64,000 nt of DNA from Hoplostethus atlanticus (Eukaryota; Chordata; Actinopteri; Trachichthyiformes; Trachichthyidae), in contig JAXDDX010000005.1 in the NCBI GenBank assembly GCA_034670405.1, forward strand, positions 524,501-588,500, given 5' to 3'. The translations under genes and the position numbers were made by a program. Shown one piece after another: positions 35,764 to 47,852 of this stretch. The notes below the pieces were generated by a model. The model did not search any database. It saw nothing but the letters and a program-made list of their open reading frames with translations, and had not been told where the DNA came from. Positions within the stretch are counted from its first letter, which is position 1. The number at the start of each line of letters is the position of its first letter.

Positions 35764-36854
35764 AATTGCTTTTGTTAAATGAATGAAATTGTAACGGTTT
35801 GCTAACTAAGACAATGAAATCGCTGTTTCTTTCAGGTTGGTAGAGTGAAGTCTGAAGCTCTGAGTTTCATCTGGTGCCCAATGTGTCTCTCAGAATGTCA
35901 TGATGTCACAGCCAATCTGAGCTCTGTGGCCTCGGCACACATTTCATCACACCCAGAGTCACATGGTCACTAATGAATAAATAAAAATACTAATAGATCA
36001 AAATAATCCCTAATAGAAAATGAGGGAAGCAAATATCAACAAAAAAGAAACTAACAATACTAGCTGCTTTATTTTCTGCAGAACTCACCACCATGTCCAT
36101 GACTGCTCATCCATGAGCATTAAGAATCTCTTTTTGTCTGTAAAAGGTGATCACACACTGCCCATCCAAAGCCCCCCAGGCTGCTGCCATTATGCTTGAC
36201 CTTCCTTGGAGTCACACAGTCTCGTACTCTAAACATAAGAGACAACATAGACAACAGAACAGATTAGTTATAGTGCATACATACAACATGGGTCTGGGCG
36301 GAGAGGCTGACTTAGATTTCATAATCACAATTCTGCAATCCAAATTTCAGTCAAAAGTAAAATTAAAGAGATTCAAAATTTTGTATTCACATTGCATCAT
36401 AAACTTGTGCAACACTGAGAGCTGTTTACTCCGTCTGGCTCTCAGACAACCACCCCACCAACTTGTATAATGAATGAACATTTGTTGTAATGAAACGTGC
36501 TTAAGGTAAGTTAAGGTACTTCAATTAGTGCAAATTCTTTATAATAATTATCTTTTATACTACAGTATGTAATGGTGAAAGACTAAAGTAACCGAAAAGT
36601 GCCTCGATAAGTGCAACAGAAATCTGACAACACAAAACCCTGAGACAATGGCAGAAAATTATGAACACAATAAGACCTAATAGAAAATAACATTTAAGAA
36701 AAAAATAAATGAATATGGTATTACATTTGAAATACCCAGTGCCATCAAAACGCTGAGTGAACTGGCTCAAAGATATATGACTTTGCCACCTTGTGGCTTA
36801 AACTTTTTATACATAAATTTTGCCCTTCTCTCCTTGAGAGATGCAGATTTCTCA
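35764..36854. other. internal non-coding part of the hAT-type element
   Basis: AT-rich DNA between the transposase remnant and exon A. It holds the promoter module at 35,898-35,919. No further transposase motif is recognisable. Confidence 0.45.
35898..35919 (-). promoter_or_regulatory. NF-Y plus CRE-like module upstream of exon A
   Basis: On the minus strand GATTGGC (inverted CCAAT) and TGACATCA (CRE/ATF-like) are spaced by 2-3 bp, about 140 bp upstream of the start codon of exon A. Such a pair is a usual proximal-promoter arrangement. It suggests the gene was captured with its own promoter. Confidence 0.4.
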
Positions 36855-37220
36855 ATGACTCTATGGCACCACAGAACTTGACACAGTTTATTATTTTAGA
36901 CAGGATGTGCCTGTTTTTGTCAACCTCTTTATGCTTACAGATCCCTGTCCTGTAGCCTTCATCAAGCTGAGCAGCTATGTTTACTTTCCCAAACATTTGC
37001 TTTTGTTTTTTCTGATATGTGGTTTAAATCATTCAAACCTGTCTGAATCCATGCTGGGTCTGAGACCTGTCGTTTGAACAAGGATGCAGGGAAAGCAAAA
37101 TAAAGCATTGGTGTCACTACATGCAGTTAGCCAAGCCTTCCTACTAAACCAGCTCCTTGAAAACGACCGAGTATATTGTCTCATTCTGGCGCATTTTATG
37201 TCAGATGTACCACGAGCCAC
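36855..37220 (-). pseudogene. hAT transposase N-terminal remnant (TTF-type zinc finger)
   Basis: Minus strand. The first frame reads RSFSRSWFSRKAWLTACS and then ALFCFPCILVQ, the signature of the TTF-type zinc finger in ZMYM1-like hAT transposases (Trp-Phe...Trp-Leu...FCFPC). A shifted frame gives GLNDLNHISEKTKA (canonical 'G-x-x-D-L-x-H-L-S-E'). A further shift gives AAQLDEGYRTGI, NRHILSKIINCVKFCGA, the conserved linker before the catalytic domain. At least two frame changes, and a deletion between finger and linker, make it non-functional. The DDE/RNase H-like core and the C-terminal hATC dimerisation domain are absent from the element. Confidence 0.7.
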
Positions 37221-37557
37221 TCGCTCTCTGCTGCCAACCAGTGGTTGGAGCTCCTATCTCTTGTATTGAGAGGAGTGAACTGCGCATGTACAATTTATAA
37301 CGAGAGTCAATGGGCAAAGATTTTTGCGCCCCAGGCTGGAAATACGTGACCTAGCAGTAACTTTAGACAACGTAGAACAATTTAAATCTTTCATCATTTT
37401 ATTGCAGATTATACATTTTACTCACTAACTATATAATATTTACCTCGCTCATTTAAAACAAAAAAATTCAAAGTAATTTTTAATGAAGTCTAGGATGTGG
37501 GGAGTGGTGGGGCGGCGCCCTAGCTCCCTCTATTGGCCAGCCGCCATTGGGTTTGAG

Positions 37558-39811
37558 TATGTATTTGAATGTCAGTTGTGCTTATGTGGACTCATGACAC
37601 TGTAGATCTTCGTGTTCTTAGTTTTATTGTTGTTTGTTTGTGTATATTTTCCTGTGTGTGTGCATGTGTGTGGGTGTGAGAGCTGGATTGTTTTTTTTAA
37701 AGTTTCTCAGTTGTTTTCAAGTGTGATGTTTTATTAAAGCACATCAAACGTTCAGAGCGCTTCGATCAAACAATCAACTTCAGTCATGAAGGTTTGGAAG
37801 ACGTTAAAGACGTTAAAGAGGGATTTTAGTCCTCTTGACAATCCCGGACATGGAGTGTGCAGAATGCTGTGCAGTGTGGTCCAAACGTTCGGTTGCCCAG
37901 TTCCTATGACCTCTCTCTGCTCCTCCGAGGCCAGGCTAGATTTAGCCAACGTTGTGCTGGGTTACCTCACCCTCGCTGACAGCCTCTCCATCACAGCAGG
38001 GGTTCACAGTTGTAAAGACTGCTGTGATGGCGAACGGTGTTACTGAAAGTGTTAATGAGATGGGCTGGAGGAGTTGGTAGTTGGTTGGTATCCTATTGAG
38101 CGTTTTGATCACAGGCAGGTGTCTCAGGCACTATTTTGAGATACTGGTCTTAAATCACTGGTCTTTTTTATCCAGGGAAGTTGCCTGAGCACGTTTGCTC
38201 TATTCCAGCAACACACTGCTATACATTCGCACACTTGAACACATTCACACCTGGGAGCTGCCCAGTACAGCCACAGTCTTCTACTGTTGGAGCAGTTGGG
38301 AGTCAGCTGCCCTGCTCAGTGGCACCTCAGCAGTAGTTGTTGAGCGAGGGAAGAGAGTTACTCTTTCACTTTCCCCACACACATTTTCCCATCTGTCCAG
38401 TGATTCAAGCCAGCAACTTTCCAGTGTCAAGCCCGCCTCTCTAACTTCTTTCTACCACCGCCTATAATAACACATTATGCATTCCAGCCTTACACAGCCT
38501 TTTTCCTTTTTTACCCAGGCCCAGGTAGGTTGGCCTGCGCTGGCCACCTGTAGATATTTTTATATATAAGGCAATTCTTGGTCTGCTTCCATCCTATATA
38601 TGTTCTCATATCTTGTAGAAAAGAAATTGATCCTGTGGTTTGCATTCTCAGGCTTTATTCCTGCTGTCTGTCCCCAGTGCTGTACTGAGATGGGTAAAAA
38701 GGTTTCAGCTGCTTCTGCCTGGAAAGTTTTTTGTATGGACCTAATCTCGCCAGATGATTTTAAAATTAAAGAATTGGAGGCAGATTCATTAGTCTGTCGT
38801 TGTTTTTAATCAGCCTTGATACTATGGATGATGACTATGGATTGTTTTACTATTATATCAGTGATTTGTGATTTTTAGTCATTTCTTATGTTGACTGTCT
38901 GACAACAACAACAAAAAACCTTTTTGTAATTATTTATTCTGCTTGGCTAGGTCTGCCTTGGAAAAGAGATTTTTAATCTCAGTGGGAACTCCTGGTTAAA
39001 TAAAGGTTAAATACATTTAAAAATAAAATTCTTGTGAATGCCTCCCTCCATGGTATGCTTATGAAGGAGCATCATGGGAAGACAGGCAACATCTGCTATC
39101 ATATCGACCTCCCCGATATTAATTGTGTTCTGACATTCTGAGTGGGTTTAATTTGGCTTCTCATCTCTGATGTTGTTTCTCAGACTCAGTGTGTCGAGTC
39201 CCAAGATCATCATATGATTATACAAGGCTTAGATCAAAGCTATCACAGATTACTATTTGGACATCCCCCTTTGAGATGGTTTCATAGATCTTACACTATT
39301 ATCATCATGTGTTCCATTGTGAAAACCTTTTTGATCAACCTTATATGAATCTTAACCTTTACCAGATGTTAGTGCAATTTGTAGCTGCTGATAATAGGAG
39401 TATCAGGAGATCCTCAAATTCCTCAAATTTTCATTCTTTCCAAACAGAGTTAGGGTCAAAGTAGCTATAAGTTACTTTACCTACTGAGCGTCAGTGTATT
39501 TGTCCACAAGTCATGAAGAAGTGCCTGACTCATAGGAAGTGCTTGACAGATAAAATGTGTCATGATTGGCTGCCTTCAGATCCATACTCTACAATGAGTT
39601 TTGTCCAGTTTGACATTTGACAAGCAAGCTGAATCCATCCCTTGTTAGTAGACCATCATCAATATGCAGCAACAACAGCTCTATTCCTGTATGAATATTA
39701 TTGATTCAGGGCTGACAGCAGGGAGGAGGTGTCTCTGTGTGTGTGTGCTGGCTCTGTATGTGTTTGTATATCTGTATGCATTGTATGTGTGTGTATGAGT
39801 GTGTGGTACGT

Positions 39812-39843
<32 letters not shown>

Positions 39844-40428
39844 CAGCCTTAGTGAGCAGAGGACTAGAGAATGACTCATAGGGGAGGTGGTGATGTGCCT
39901 TTTTCTTGCTCCCATCTTCCAACCTGCTCCTTTCTGATAAGGGAGACAGACAGAGACGGTGGGTTATGGTTAATCCTCTCGCTGCATCGGGCCAGCCACC
40001 TGCCATAAAGAACAACACAAGGGAGAGACTGGTCATCGCTCTAGCTTCTGGCTTCTATTTATAGCTCCTGAATCACCTAGGATGGAGTGGTTCGTAAAGG
40101 CTGTTGAGATGCTCTCACGACACTTTCCGATTGTATGTACAAATGTATGCACAAACTTGTTTTCGCTCCCAATTTCCTGAAAATTACAGAAATGCGACTA
40201 AATAAATTAGTTCAATAAAGTTTTTGTTCCCACTGTGATACTGTGATACAAAACCTTTGTGCTAGCAAAGATTCTATTGTATCATATCAGCTATGAAAAG
40301 ATCTATGGCTTAAATAGTACATGGAGAGTAAATGGAGGATAGCATGCGGGATAGCAAACTGTGACGGCAACCATTGTTTATTACCACTGTAGCTTGACTT
40401 TCATTGGAATTACTGCAGATGGAGTGAG
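37558..40428. other. non-coding stretch
   Basis: Contains a SINE-like remnant (38,200-38,465), an AT-rich region (38,540-39,030) and a TG field at 39,781-39,842. The open frame at 37,786-38,046 lacks splice or homology support. Confidence 0.5.
38200..38465 (-). repeat. decayed tRNA-like SINE remnant
   Basis: The minus strand reads GGCGGTGGTAGAAAGAAGTTA, a diverged A-box, then GTTGCTGGCTTGAATCAC, a B-box-like segment. It matches the layout of a fish tRNA-related repeat ending with 'GGGAGCTGCCCAGTACAGCC'-type text at its left side. Confidence 0.5.
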
Positions 40429-40456
40429 TCAAGATTCAAGATTCAAGATTCAAGAA
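40429..40456. repeat. (GATTCAA)4 LINE 3' terminal repeat
   Basis: Four copies of a 7-bp unit at the 3' end of the minus-strand LINE. Confidence 0.9.
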
Positions 40457-40696
40457 GTTTAATTGTCACATACACACACGAGGTGTGTAGTGAAATGCAA
40501 AGTGGCAATGCTCAGCAGAAATGTGCAAAATAACAGGTTCACACTATTTACAATAACCAACACAATATTTACAATGTCACAGTTTTTTAAGAGCTCTATA
40601 TAAAAAACAACACAATATTTACAATAAGAGCACTTTATAAAAAAATATAGTAAAAAAAGGGAAAAATTGTATGTATAATATAATATAAATTATAAA

Positions 40697-41518
40697 TTAT
40701 GTGTAGTCTTTACCTAAGTGTGTGTGTGTGTGTGTGCATAAGAGGGGCAGTGTGTGTGTCTTGGTGGGGGCCCTGGTGAGGTCAGAGTTCACAGTCCTGA
40801 TGGCCTGAGGAAAGAAACTCCGTCTCAGTCTCTCTGTTTTGGCAGCGTGACTGCGGAGGCGCTTGCCTGACCGCAGCAGCTGAAACAGTCCGTTGTTGGG
40901 GTGGTGAGGATCCTTCATGATCCTGCAGGCTCTGGTTCTGCACCTCCTGGTGTACAAGTCCTGCAGGGTGGGGAGTGTAGTTCCAATAGTGCGTTCAGCT
41001 GAACGCACTACTCTCTGCAGAGCCTTCCTGTCCTGAGCGGAGCTGCTGCCAAACCAGGCAGTGATGCTTCCTGTCAGGATGCTCTCCACAGCTCCAGAGT
41101 AGAAGGACTGAAGGATCCTCCGGGAGACTTTAAATTTCCTCAGTTGCCTGAGGTGGTAAAGGCGCTGCCTCGCCTTTCTCACCAGAGTGTCTGTGTGTGT
41201 GGACCATGTGAGATCTTCGGTGATGTGGACTCCCAGGTATTTATACCTGCTCACCCTCTCCACAGTATTCCCATTAATCCCCAGTGGTGAGTACGTCCTC
41301 TGTTGTTGTGTCCTCCTAAAGTCCACAATCAGCTCCTTAGTTTTGGTGACATTCAGGAGGAGGCTGTTGTCCTGGCACCAGAGTGACAGATCAGCAACTT
41401 CCTCCAGGTAGGCCTTCTCGTCGTTGTTGGAGATCAGGCCCACCACCACTGTGTCATCCGCAAACTTAATGATGGTGTTGGAGTCATGGGAATAAATCAG
41501 TTGTATGTACCTGTTCAA
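40697..41518 (-). pseudogene. LINE reverse transcriptase, C-terminal half
   Basis: A 273-codon open frame, or slightly longer at the 5' side. Residues 18-23 (KFADDT) are the RT catalytic motif (F/YADD), missing only the N-terminal fingers. The thumb region follows, including LSLWCQDNSLLLNVTKTKE and SRYKYLGVHITEDLTWS, then HLRQLRKFKVSRR, SFYSGAVESILTGSITAWFG, and the typical end FFPQAIRTVNS. It copies LINE RNA into DNA when complete. Here the endonuclease and most of the RT are gone, so it cannot act. The uninterrupted frame suggests a fairly recent insertion. The last residues run into the (CA) repeat (THTHTH). Confidence 0.85.
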
Positions 41519-41837
41519 AGTGGAATGGAGTGGACAGTTCTTTTTCAGTTCTTCTGCAAAATAAACTATTTTTCCTGCAAAAATAAGTTCTCATGATGAT
41601 ATCATTGTCATTTTCACTGGCATCCACCAGTTATTCACCCTACGTTCTACTGCCAAAACGCCTCAACTTATCACTTCCCAAAAATGTTGCATTCATCACT
41701 TCCACTAAAAAACTTTCCCAACAGCCCAGAGCTCTGACAGCTCGCTCCCTCAATATAACAGGTTGCCAAGCCAGGATGGTGTAACGTGGGGGACTGAAAG
41801 CAAATTTGAAGGGAGAGAAGTAGGAGGATAGTGGGCA

Positions 41838-41838
<1 letters not shown>

Positions 41839-41874
<36 letters not shown>

Positions 41875-42012
41875 CCCCCCTCTCTCTCTCCCTCTCTCTC
41901 TCATAGGGAACTGTGCCAGCCGCTTTACACTACACCCACCCAGTCCATTTGTGTGTATATGTGAGTATGGGTGCATGTATGTGTGTATATGTCAGTCTTT
42001 ATACATGAACAT

Positions 42013-42055
<43 letters not shown>
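41839..42055. repeat. (CT)n and (GT)n microsatellite pair
   Basis: (CT)n with a C9 interruption at 41,839-41,901 and (GT)n at 42,017-42,055. Confidence 0.9.
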
Positions 42056-42056
<1 letters not shown>

Positions 42057-43441
42057 AAGCCAGCTTCCATCCACCTCCTCCTCTGGTTTTGTTTTGTGAA
42101 TCCGTCCTCCCTCTAACTGTGATTTGTTCCCCTCATCCACTCACCTCACACTTAGCTCAGGGCTCTTTGATATGTACACTTCACTCTGACTGGCCCTCTA
42201 ACAGGTGGTGCATTACATTACTGTACCTCACTACACCATCACAAAGCTTAGATTGTTCATTGATCTCAGTCATAAAAATCTGTGAGGGGGTTGAGGAAGA
42301 TGCTTTTATCCTCTATGGGTCGACTCCATATTCAATGAAGTCAATATTACATTCCCCTCATGGATCTCGTTCATAAGATATTTTAGTGAGAGGTAGCTTA
42401 TATTCTGTGGCCAAAGTAAAAATATGCTTATATGCTGTGTTTTCCTTAACTAAATGTTGTACTAAATTTACGTTCCAACACAGCCCTATTGTTTTAGTGT
42501 TGACAGCACCTCCTGTGTTATTTCAACACTTCTCTTTTTAAAATGTTTACAGCTTAGTGTCATTGCGTTCCCACTAAATTCAAGTTAACATATTGTGCAA
42601 TACCTCTATCTTGAAATAGTACACCTTAGCATCATCCATCTCAATTACACAACAACGCAGACATGTAAGATGCTTTCGTCAATGCTTTTGGCAAGCTGTG
42701 TGATATATTGGATTAGCCTGTCCAGCGTAGTGCATCACTCGCCCACTTCATGTATTGCAATTGCATAACAGACCAAGAAGAGATTTTTTTAAGATGTTCT
42801 TGTCTACTCCTTTCATTGAGTTGTGAATTAACCTACTTTGTTCTGATAAAACAAAGATATCTGAACAGCAGTGTGTAGCACACAGTTTGTAAGAGTTTGT
42901 AAGAACTGTCTACATCTGTGGGCTGGTAATCAGTCTTCATTCATTGTGTTGTACAGTACAGCTCATTTAGGGCTCAGAGAACATGTGTGTGTGCATATCT
43001 GTGTGTGCATGTGTTTGTGTGCGTGCGTGCGTGTGTGCGTGCGTGCGTGCGTGCGTGCGTGTGCATGCATAGGACCCTCACTCTCCCTCCCTCTCTCTCT
43101 CCCTTCAGGACATTGTTACATTAGTAAACATATGGTGTGTGGGAGATGAATCCACTTCTCTGTCTGCCGGCCAGCTTTCTGCTGATTCCTGTACGTGTCG
43201 TAATTGGCAGATAGATTGCAAGGCGGCACTTCTTGTAATTGTGTAACACATCTTTTTCACTGATCGCTATTCTAGAAGTCCCCTTATACTGTATCTTCCA
43301 CGTTATACATGATGCAGCAGCATTTCCCAAATAATTCCCCGAGGGCGGTGGAGCAACAGTGCAGCAGTTGGCTACATCTGTACATGCTGACCTGTTGCAA
43401 ACTCAACAGGTCTTTTCCTCATCAACTCTCACTTGATGAGG

Positions 43442-43444
<3 letters not shown>

Positions 43445-43491
<47 letters not shown>
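43445..43491. repeat. (GT)n microsatellite
   Basis: About 23 uninterrupted GT units. Confidence 0.95.
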
Positions 43492-43495
<4 letters not shown>

Positions 43496-46400
43496 ACATA
43501 CTGATTGGTTAGACATGATCAAACCTTGTTAGCAGTTATGGGCATTCCCTCTCTGACAGCCTATTATCCGCCCTATAATCTGTTATTATGTGTTATTAAA
43601 ACCTCCTGCCCGGCCTGTGAGACTAGCATGAAAACTCTTTGATGCAAGTCTAGTTCTGGGTCCTGTTTCCTAGAAACAGCTTTCACTATTACAAAAGGCT
43701 GTGTCATTTTCAACACCACTGTCACTGTAGTTAGGAACAACTACACTACACTAACACTAGTTAGTTCTCAACAAAACATGTTATGTTCAAAAGAAGACAT
43801 TACATATTGAACGTAGTTGAAGAGAAACATACGTTTTTATTTTTAAGAGAGTGACACTGGCGTGCCCAGGCTAGGTCAACTAGATGATTTTAATTCACAT
43901 TACAGATTATCCTGTAATGTAATGTAATGTAATATCCTGAATGGGCTCAAGTGTGCTGCCGTTTGGCCTGACATGATTTTTTCAGACATGTTTGATTTTG
44001 TCAGGTCCAGTCTAGTTGGGCTCCTGAAGTATGAAGCGGTCCAAGATTCACCAAGACTGAAATCTGAGTGTGAATTTAGCTCAAGAGGGAAGAAAGAGAA
44101 CCGGAAGACAAGTCACTTTTAACAACTCCCCCTCATTCCCAACGTGCCTGGATCAATCCACATGGACATGTATTAGTCTGATACAAAATTGTTCATCAGT
44201 GTTAACCTTGTACATTGGTAATGTAACCTGTAGCTTCTCTACCATGAAGCAAGCCATGAAACACCTATTTTACAACTGTATTCACAGTGAACTGCTCTGG
44301 ACAAATGGGAAAATGTTTTTGAACGACAGAATCAGGAAGTGTGCAATCCCTCGTCTTCATGTGTGGGATGTCCCGTCTTTGTCACGTTGCATAGTGTGAA
44401 CAGCTTCCCAATGGGATGGCAAGCAGACCGGTCAAGTCTGAACTTTCCCTTGTTGGACAAGACTTGAACAGTCTTATAGTCTCACCTAGGCTTTAGAGGA
44501 CTGAAGAGAGAAGTGCATACACTACAGTTTTTAGGTAAAAAAATTATCATATAGCCTAACTTGAATGAAATAGCTGACCAATACATAGCAGTTGCACTTT
44601 CCATTTTAAATTTAATTAATTGAAAGTGAACCGAAACCACTGTACTTAAGACATTGTGGGTTTACTGTCTCCCAACAATTATGTCAGATTTCATCCTCCT
44701 TCGCTGTCTGCTGTGTTTTTTGTCACTCTCTGCTGTCCAATAAAGCAGAAAGAGAATACCATGGACGTATATTGTATTAAAGACAATCTTACAGGTCTAA
44801 TGAAAGTATTGGCAAAATAGGCAGGGCAGTTTGTATTATTTGGAAAACTTGGCCAAGACCCTGTATCACGATTTCTCCATTTTTATGTCGACTGGAGACT
44901 CCTGAGCAAGTAGAATATTTTTACTGGGGTTGGTATTTATGGATTAGAAAAAAATAATTCTCCACCTCAGGAATTTGTTGTGTCAGCCCATCGTTTCATA
45001 CTCTGTTTTCTTGACAGTTGTTTTGTGTCTTGCTGAATTGAGTAACATCGTTGCCTGTAATTTCTGCGGAGCATGGAGAGTATTTCCTTTTTCAAAGGGA
45101 CTGCTTCTGAGGGGTTTGCCTTGGAAAGAGAAGTTGTTTTCTCTTCCGCCCATGGTGTTGCTTCCTGAGTCTCCAGGAGGAAGGAATTCCCTCCAGTGCC
45201 TGTTGCACATCCTACATTCTAACACACACACACATATTGAGACAGTCACCTCCCATTCAGAGCCAGCTAATCCTAGGGCTCAGACCTTAGTCTAAATAAT
45301 TTACCCGTCTACCCGTCTCACAATCAGACTCTCATTTCTGTTACTTACATCATCTGAACTCTGAGTGCTGTCTCTGTCCCCGAGTGTCCCTTGCTGCTTT
45401 CAGCCTTGTCGCTGCATGAGCCATGGAATCTCATTTATCCAAGCTATGGGCTTTATTAAATTATTAAAGTATCTCTCTCTGCCTTGTCTTTGCTGTGTTT
45501 CTCCCTCTCTCTGTCTCTCAGTCTTTCTCTGCAGTTTATTCTTCCTTTAATACACTCTTCTCTCCCCCACTCTGCCCCTCCCCCCCACCATGGCCAGTCC
45601 AGCCCAGCCGTACATACCCATACACACAGTAGTGCAGTGGGGGTGGATTTCCCTGGGCTGACCTTGCCCCACCCTCCAGCCTACCCCAGCCCAAACTACC
45701 CCACCCTGTTCTGGGCCCCACTACACTCCATTCAACTGGCCAGCAGATGCTATTCAAATGGACATGATAAGACCAAAGCTGTCCAATACTCACAGCTTGG
45801 GTGAGTGGGGGATGGGATGAGTAAGGATGTTGGTTGGCTCCAAAATAGTTCTCTCTTCCCACTCTGCCCTCCCTCGTTCTTTGTTGTTTTTGTATAATAT
45901 AGAAGCCCTGCCCCAGATAATCAACAAACTACACTACACCACATTAAGGGAAGTGGAAAGGAGGTGTTGCACTTCAACTATTGACCGTGTAAAAGTGTTA
46001 CTATTTATCTTTAAAACGTGCAAACAGAATATCCAATTTAAAATCATTTTCCATCTTTCATATTATTTTTATTGCCAATCTTTTTTGGCATCCATTCAGA
46101 TTCACTGAAACGGAACTCACCCATCATTTTCAAACTTAATGTGTCTTATTTTTTGGTATTTCATTCAGAATCTGAGGACCTTACTGTCACAACAAAAATC
46201 CCAAGTCAACTTGAGTCGAAATCTGTCACGGTGTGAAGACAGACACATAATGACACATAATGTCTGCCAAACAATTCACCACTGCTACCTGAGAGAGATG
46301 AGGGCACATCATTAACTCTGACATAGTGGCAACAGTATCTCAGTCTTTTTAGTCTCTCCTCTGCCTATGGGATATATTTCTAACTTAGAGTTACACCCGC

Positions 46401-47428
46401 ACTCCCACACCTATGTGTTCTTCAGTTTCTTTTTGTTTGATCGGCTGTTAATCATAAATACTTAAAATTGTACTGTTGTGTTGAGGTTTGCTGTTGCAGC
46501 CTGTCTCTCTGGTCTTATGAAATAAAAATTTAAATTGCAGCTACTGTAATCCCTACTTCCCCAAAGTAATGAAGGCAATTTATTTCTTATTTTTTTGGTT
46601 CACGATTCTTCTACTCTCTTGTGCAGGTACTGTTCTCTCAGTAATTTAATTATTTGAATTCTAGAGGGTATATAAGACTACGGGTATTTCAGGATGAAAA
46701 TACAGAGGGAAGGAAAGGTCCTAATAACGAACGCCCTGTTTTAATAAAGATACCTCCCTTTCAATTTGGCCACATAAACTTAAACTCATCTAGACAGGTG
46801 AAATAGTTACATTTAGAACCAAATTAATGTAATATAATAATATCAGCTTAGTACTACAAGGCTATACACACTATTCACCTCAAGCATATTACATTACATT
46901 GTTCATCAACTATATTGAACTGGTCTTGTTACCGAGAGAGATCTTCATCTAATTGAAATAATGCAAAAAATAAACTGCCCTTAACAAAATCCAGAAATCC
47001 ATCCTTGTGCTTGTATATGTGATACTATAGGCAGTTGGTACTGAGACCCGCAGAAAAAGGTCAGGAAATGTCGTAAAAACAAACTCAATGTAAAAACCAG
47101 AACATGCTACTTATTTTGGTTCAAGAAGCCAAAACAAGCAGCGAGAGTTCAAAAGTACAGTTTATCTGACATGCATTCCTTTTTTGATTGCATTTATTTC
47201 AGAAAACTGAGAAAACATCCGAAGCCATCTATTATTTTTAAGCAATTTCTATACATTTTAATTCTAGTTCTTTCTCTCTCTCTCTCCTTCCTTGTCTCCA
47301 CTTTTCTAGATTGGTCGGTGTGTGCAGCACTGAGCTAGTTACCAGCTTTTCTGTATACAACAAGAAGTAGCACTGTGTCTGTGTGTGTGTCAGATGACCT
47401 ATTGAAATCATTTCGGTGCAGTGTGCCT

Positions 47429-47852
47429 GTTACCACGGTAACATAGGCTTCTCTCTCTCTCTCTCTCTTTCCCCTCCCCTTTCATTTCCCCACCACACCA
47501 GAGAGAGGTCATGTGACGGTGCTGACGTCAAACCGGGGAGGCAGGCAGAGGAGTGAGTTAGTTTGTGGGCTTCTAACAAACCTCCTGGTCGGACTGGGAG
47601 TCGCTTGGAGTCGTCAGTCGCCGCTAGCTCTGCCTCAGTCACTCATTCAGTCAGTCAGTCTTCTCCTCCTCCTCCCCCCCTGCTGTGCTTTTCCCTCTCT
47701 CTCTCTTTTTTCTCATCTTTTTCCTTTCTGGTGCTCTCTCCCGTCCTCTGGCCTGTTGCTTCTTCTGTTGGTGCTGCTGCCGAAAACCTAGTTTTGAGAG
47801 AACGTGCTGGGTAATGGACTGCTGAAAGGCTTATACGTTGCTACCAAGTGAG
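47429..47852 (+). promoter_or_regulatory. promoter and non-coding first exon ending in a splice donor
   Basis: An X-box-like palindrome GTTACCACGGTAAC (47,429-47,442) is followed by TCATGTGAC (E/M-box) near 47,509-47,517 and a perfect palindromic CRE, TGACGTCA (47,523-47,530). About 300 bp of GC- and pyrimidine-rich leader then ends at CAAGTGAG|GTAAGC (donor at 47,853). The only ATG near the end (GTAATGG, about 47,813) runs for just two codons before TGA, so the exon would be 5' UTR. CRE-driven first exons of this style are common in signalling and neural genes, but the gene is not identifiable here. Confidence 0.5.

Larger units (their letters stand above)
33437..37557 (-). mobile_element. 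composite hAT-type transposon carrying a foreign gene
   Basis: The unit 33,445-37,549 (4,105 bp) starts CAGTGGCGGCTGG and ends CCAGCCGCCATTG, 13-bp inverted termini with one mismatch. It is flanked on both sides by GGTTTGAG (33,437-33,444 and 37,550-37,557), a perfect 8-bp target-site duplication, the length made by hAT transposases. The C/G-run-rich subterminal DNA also fits a DNA transposon end. The minus strand encodes a decayed N-terminal piece of a hAT transposase at the right end. The catalytic and C-terminal dimerisation regions are not seen. Instead, most of the unit is occupied by an intron-containing gene with its own promoter and poly(A) signal, interrupted by an LTR-like block. 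The shared TSD argues that the whole unit moved together, or that the foreign parts arrived inside an already inserted hAT. Confidence 0.75.
40429..41560 (-). mobile_element. 5'-truncated LINE (CR1/L2/Rex1 group) with 3' tail
   Basis: The reverse-transcriptase C-terminal half (40,697-41,518) is followed on the minus strand by a 3' UTR and a terminal (TTGAATC)4 array at 40,429-40,456. Short 3' tandem repeats of this type characterise CR1/L2-like LINEs, which prime on their own tails. The 5' break is near 41,560, inside the RT domain. Confidence 0.8.
41561..47428. other. non-coding stretch with microsatellites
   Basis: Holds (CT)n at 41,839-41,901, (GT)n at 42,017-42,055, (GCGT/GT)n at 43,019-43,062 and (GT)n at 43,445-43,491. 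The CCAATAAAGCAGAA word near 44,738 is shared with about 23,660. No exon with a consistent frame and splice pair was found. Confidence 0.5.

Noticed and set aside
37786..38046. An 86-codon plus-strand frame
   Set aside because: Reasonable composition but no flanking splice sites, promoter or recognisable family, and an overlapping frame on the other strand is equally open.
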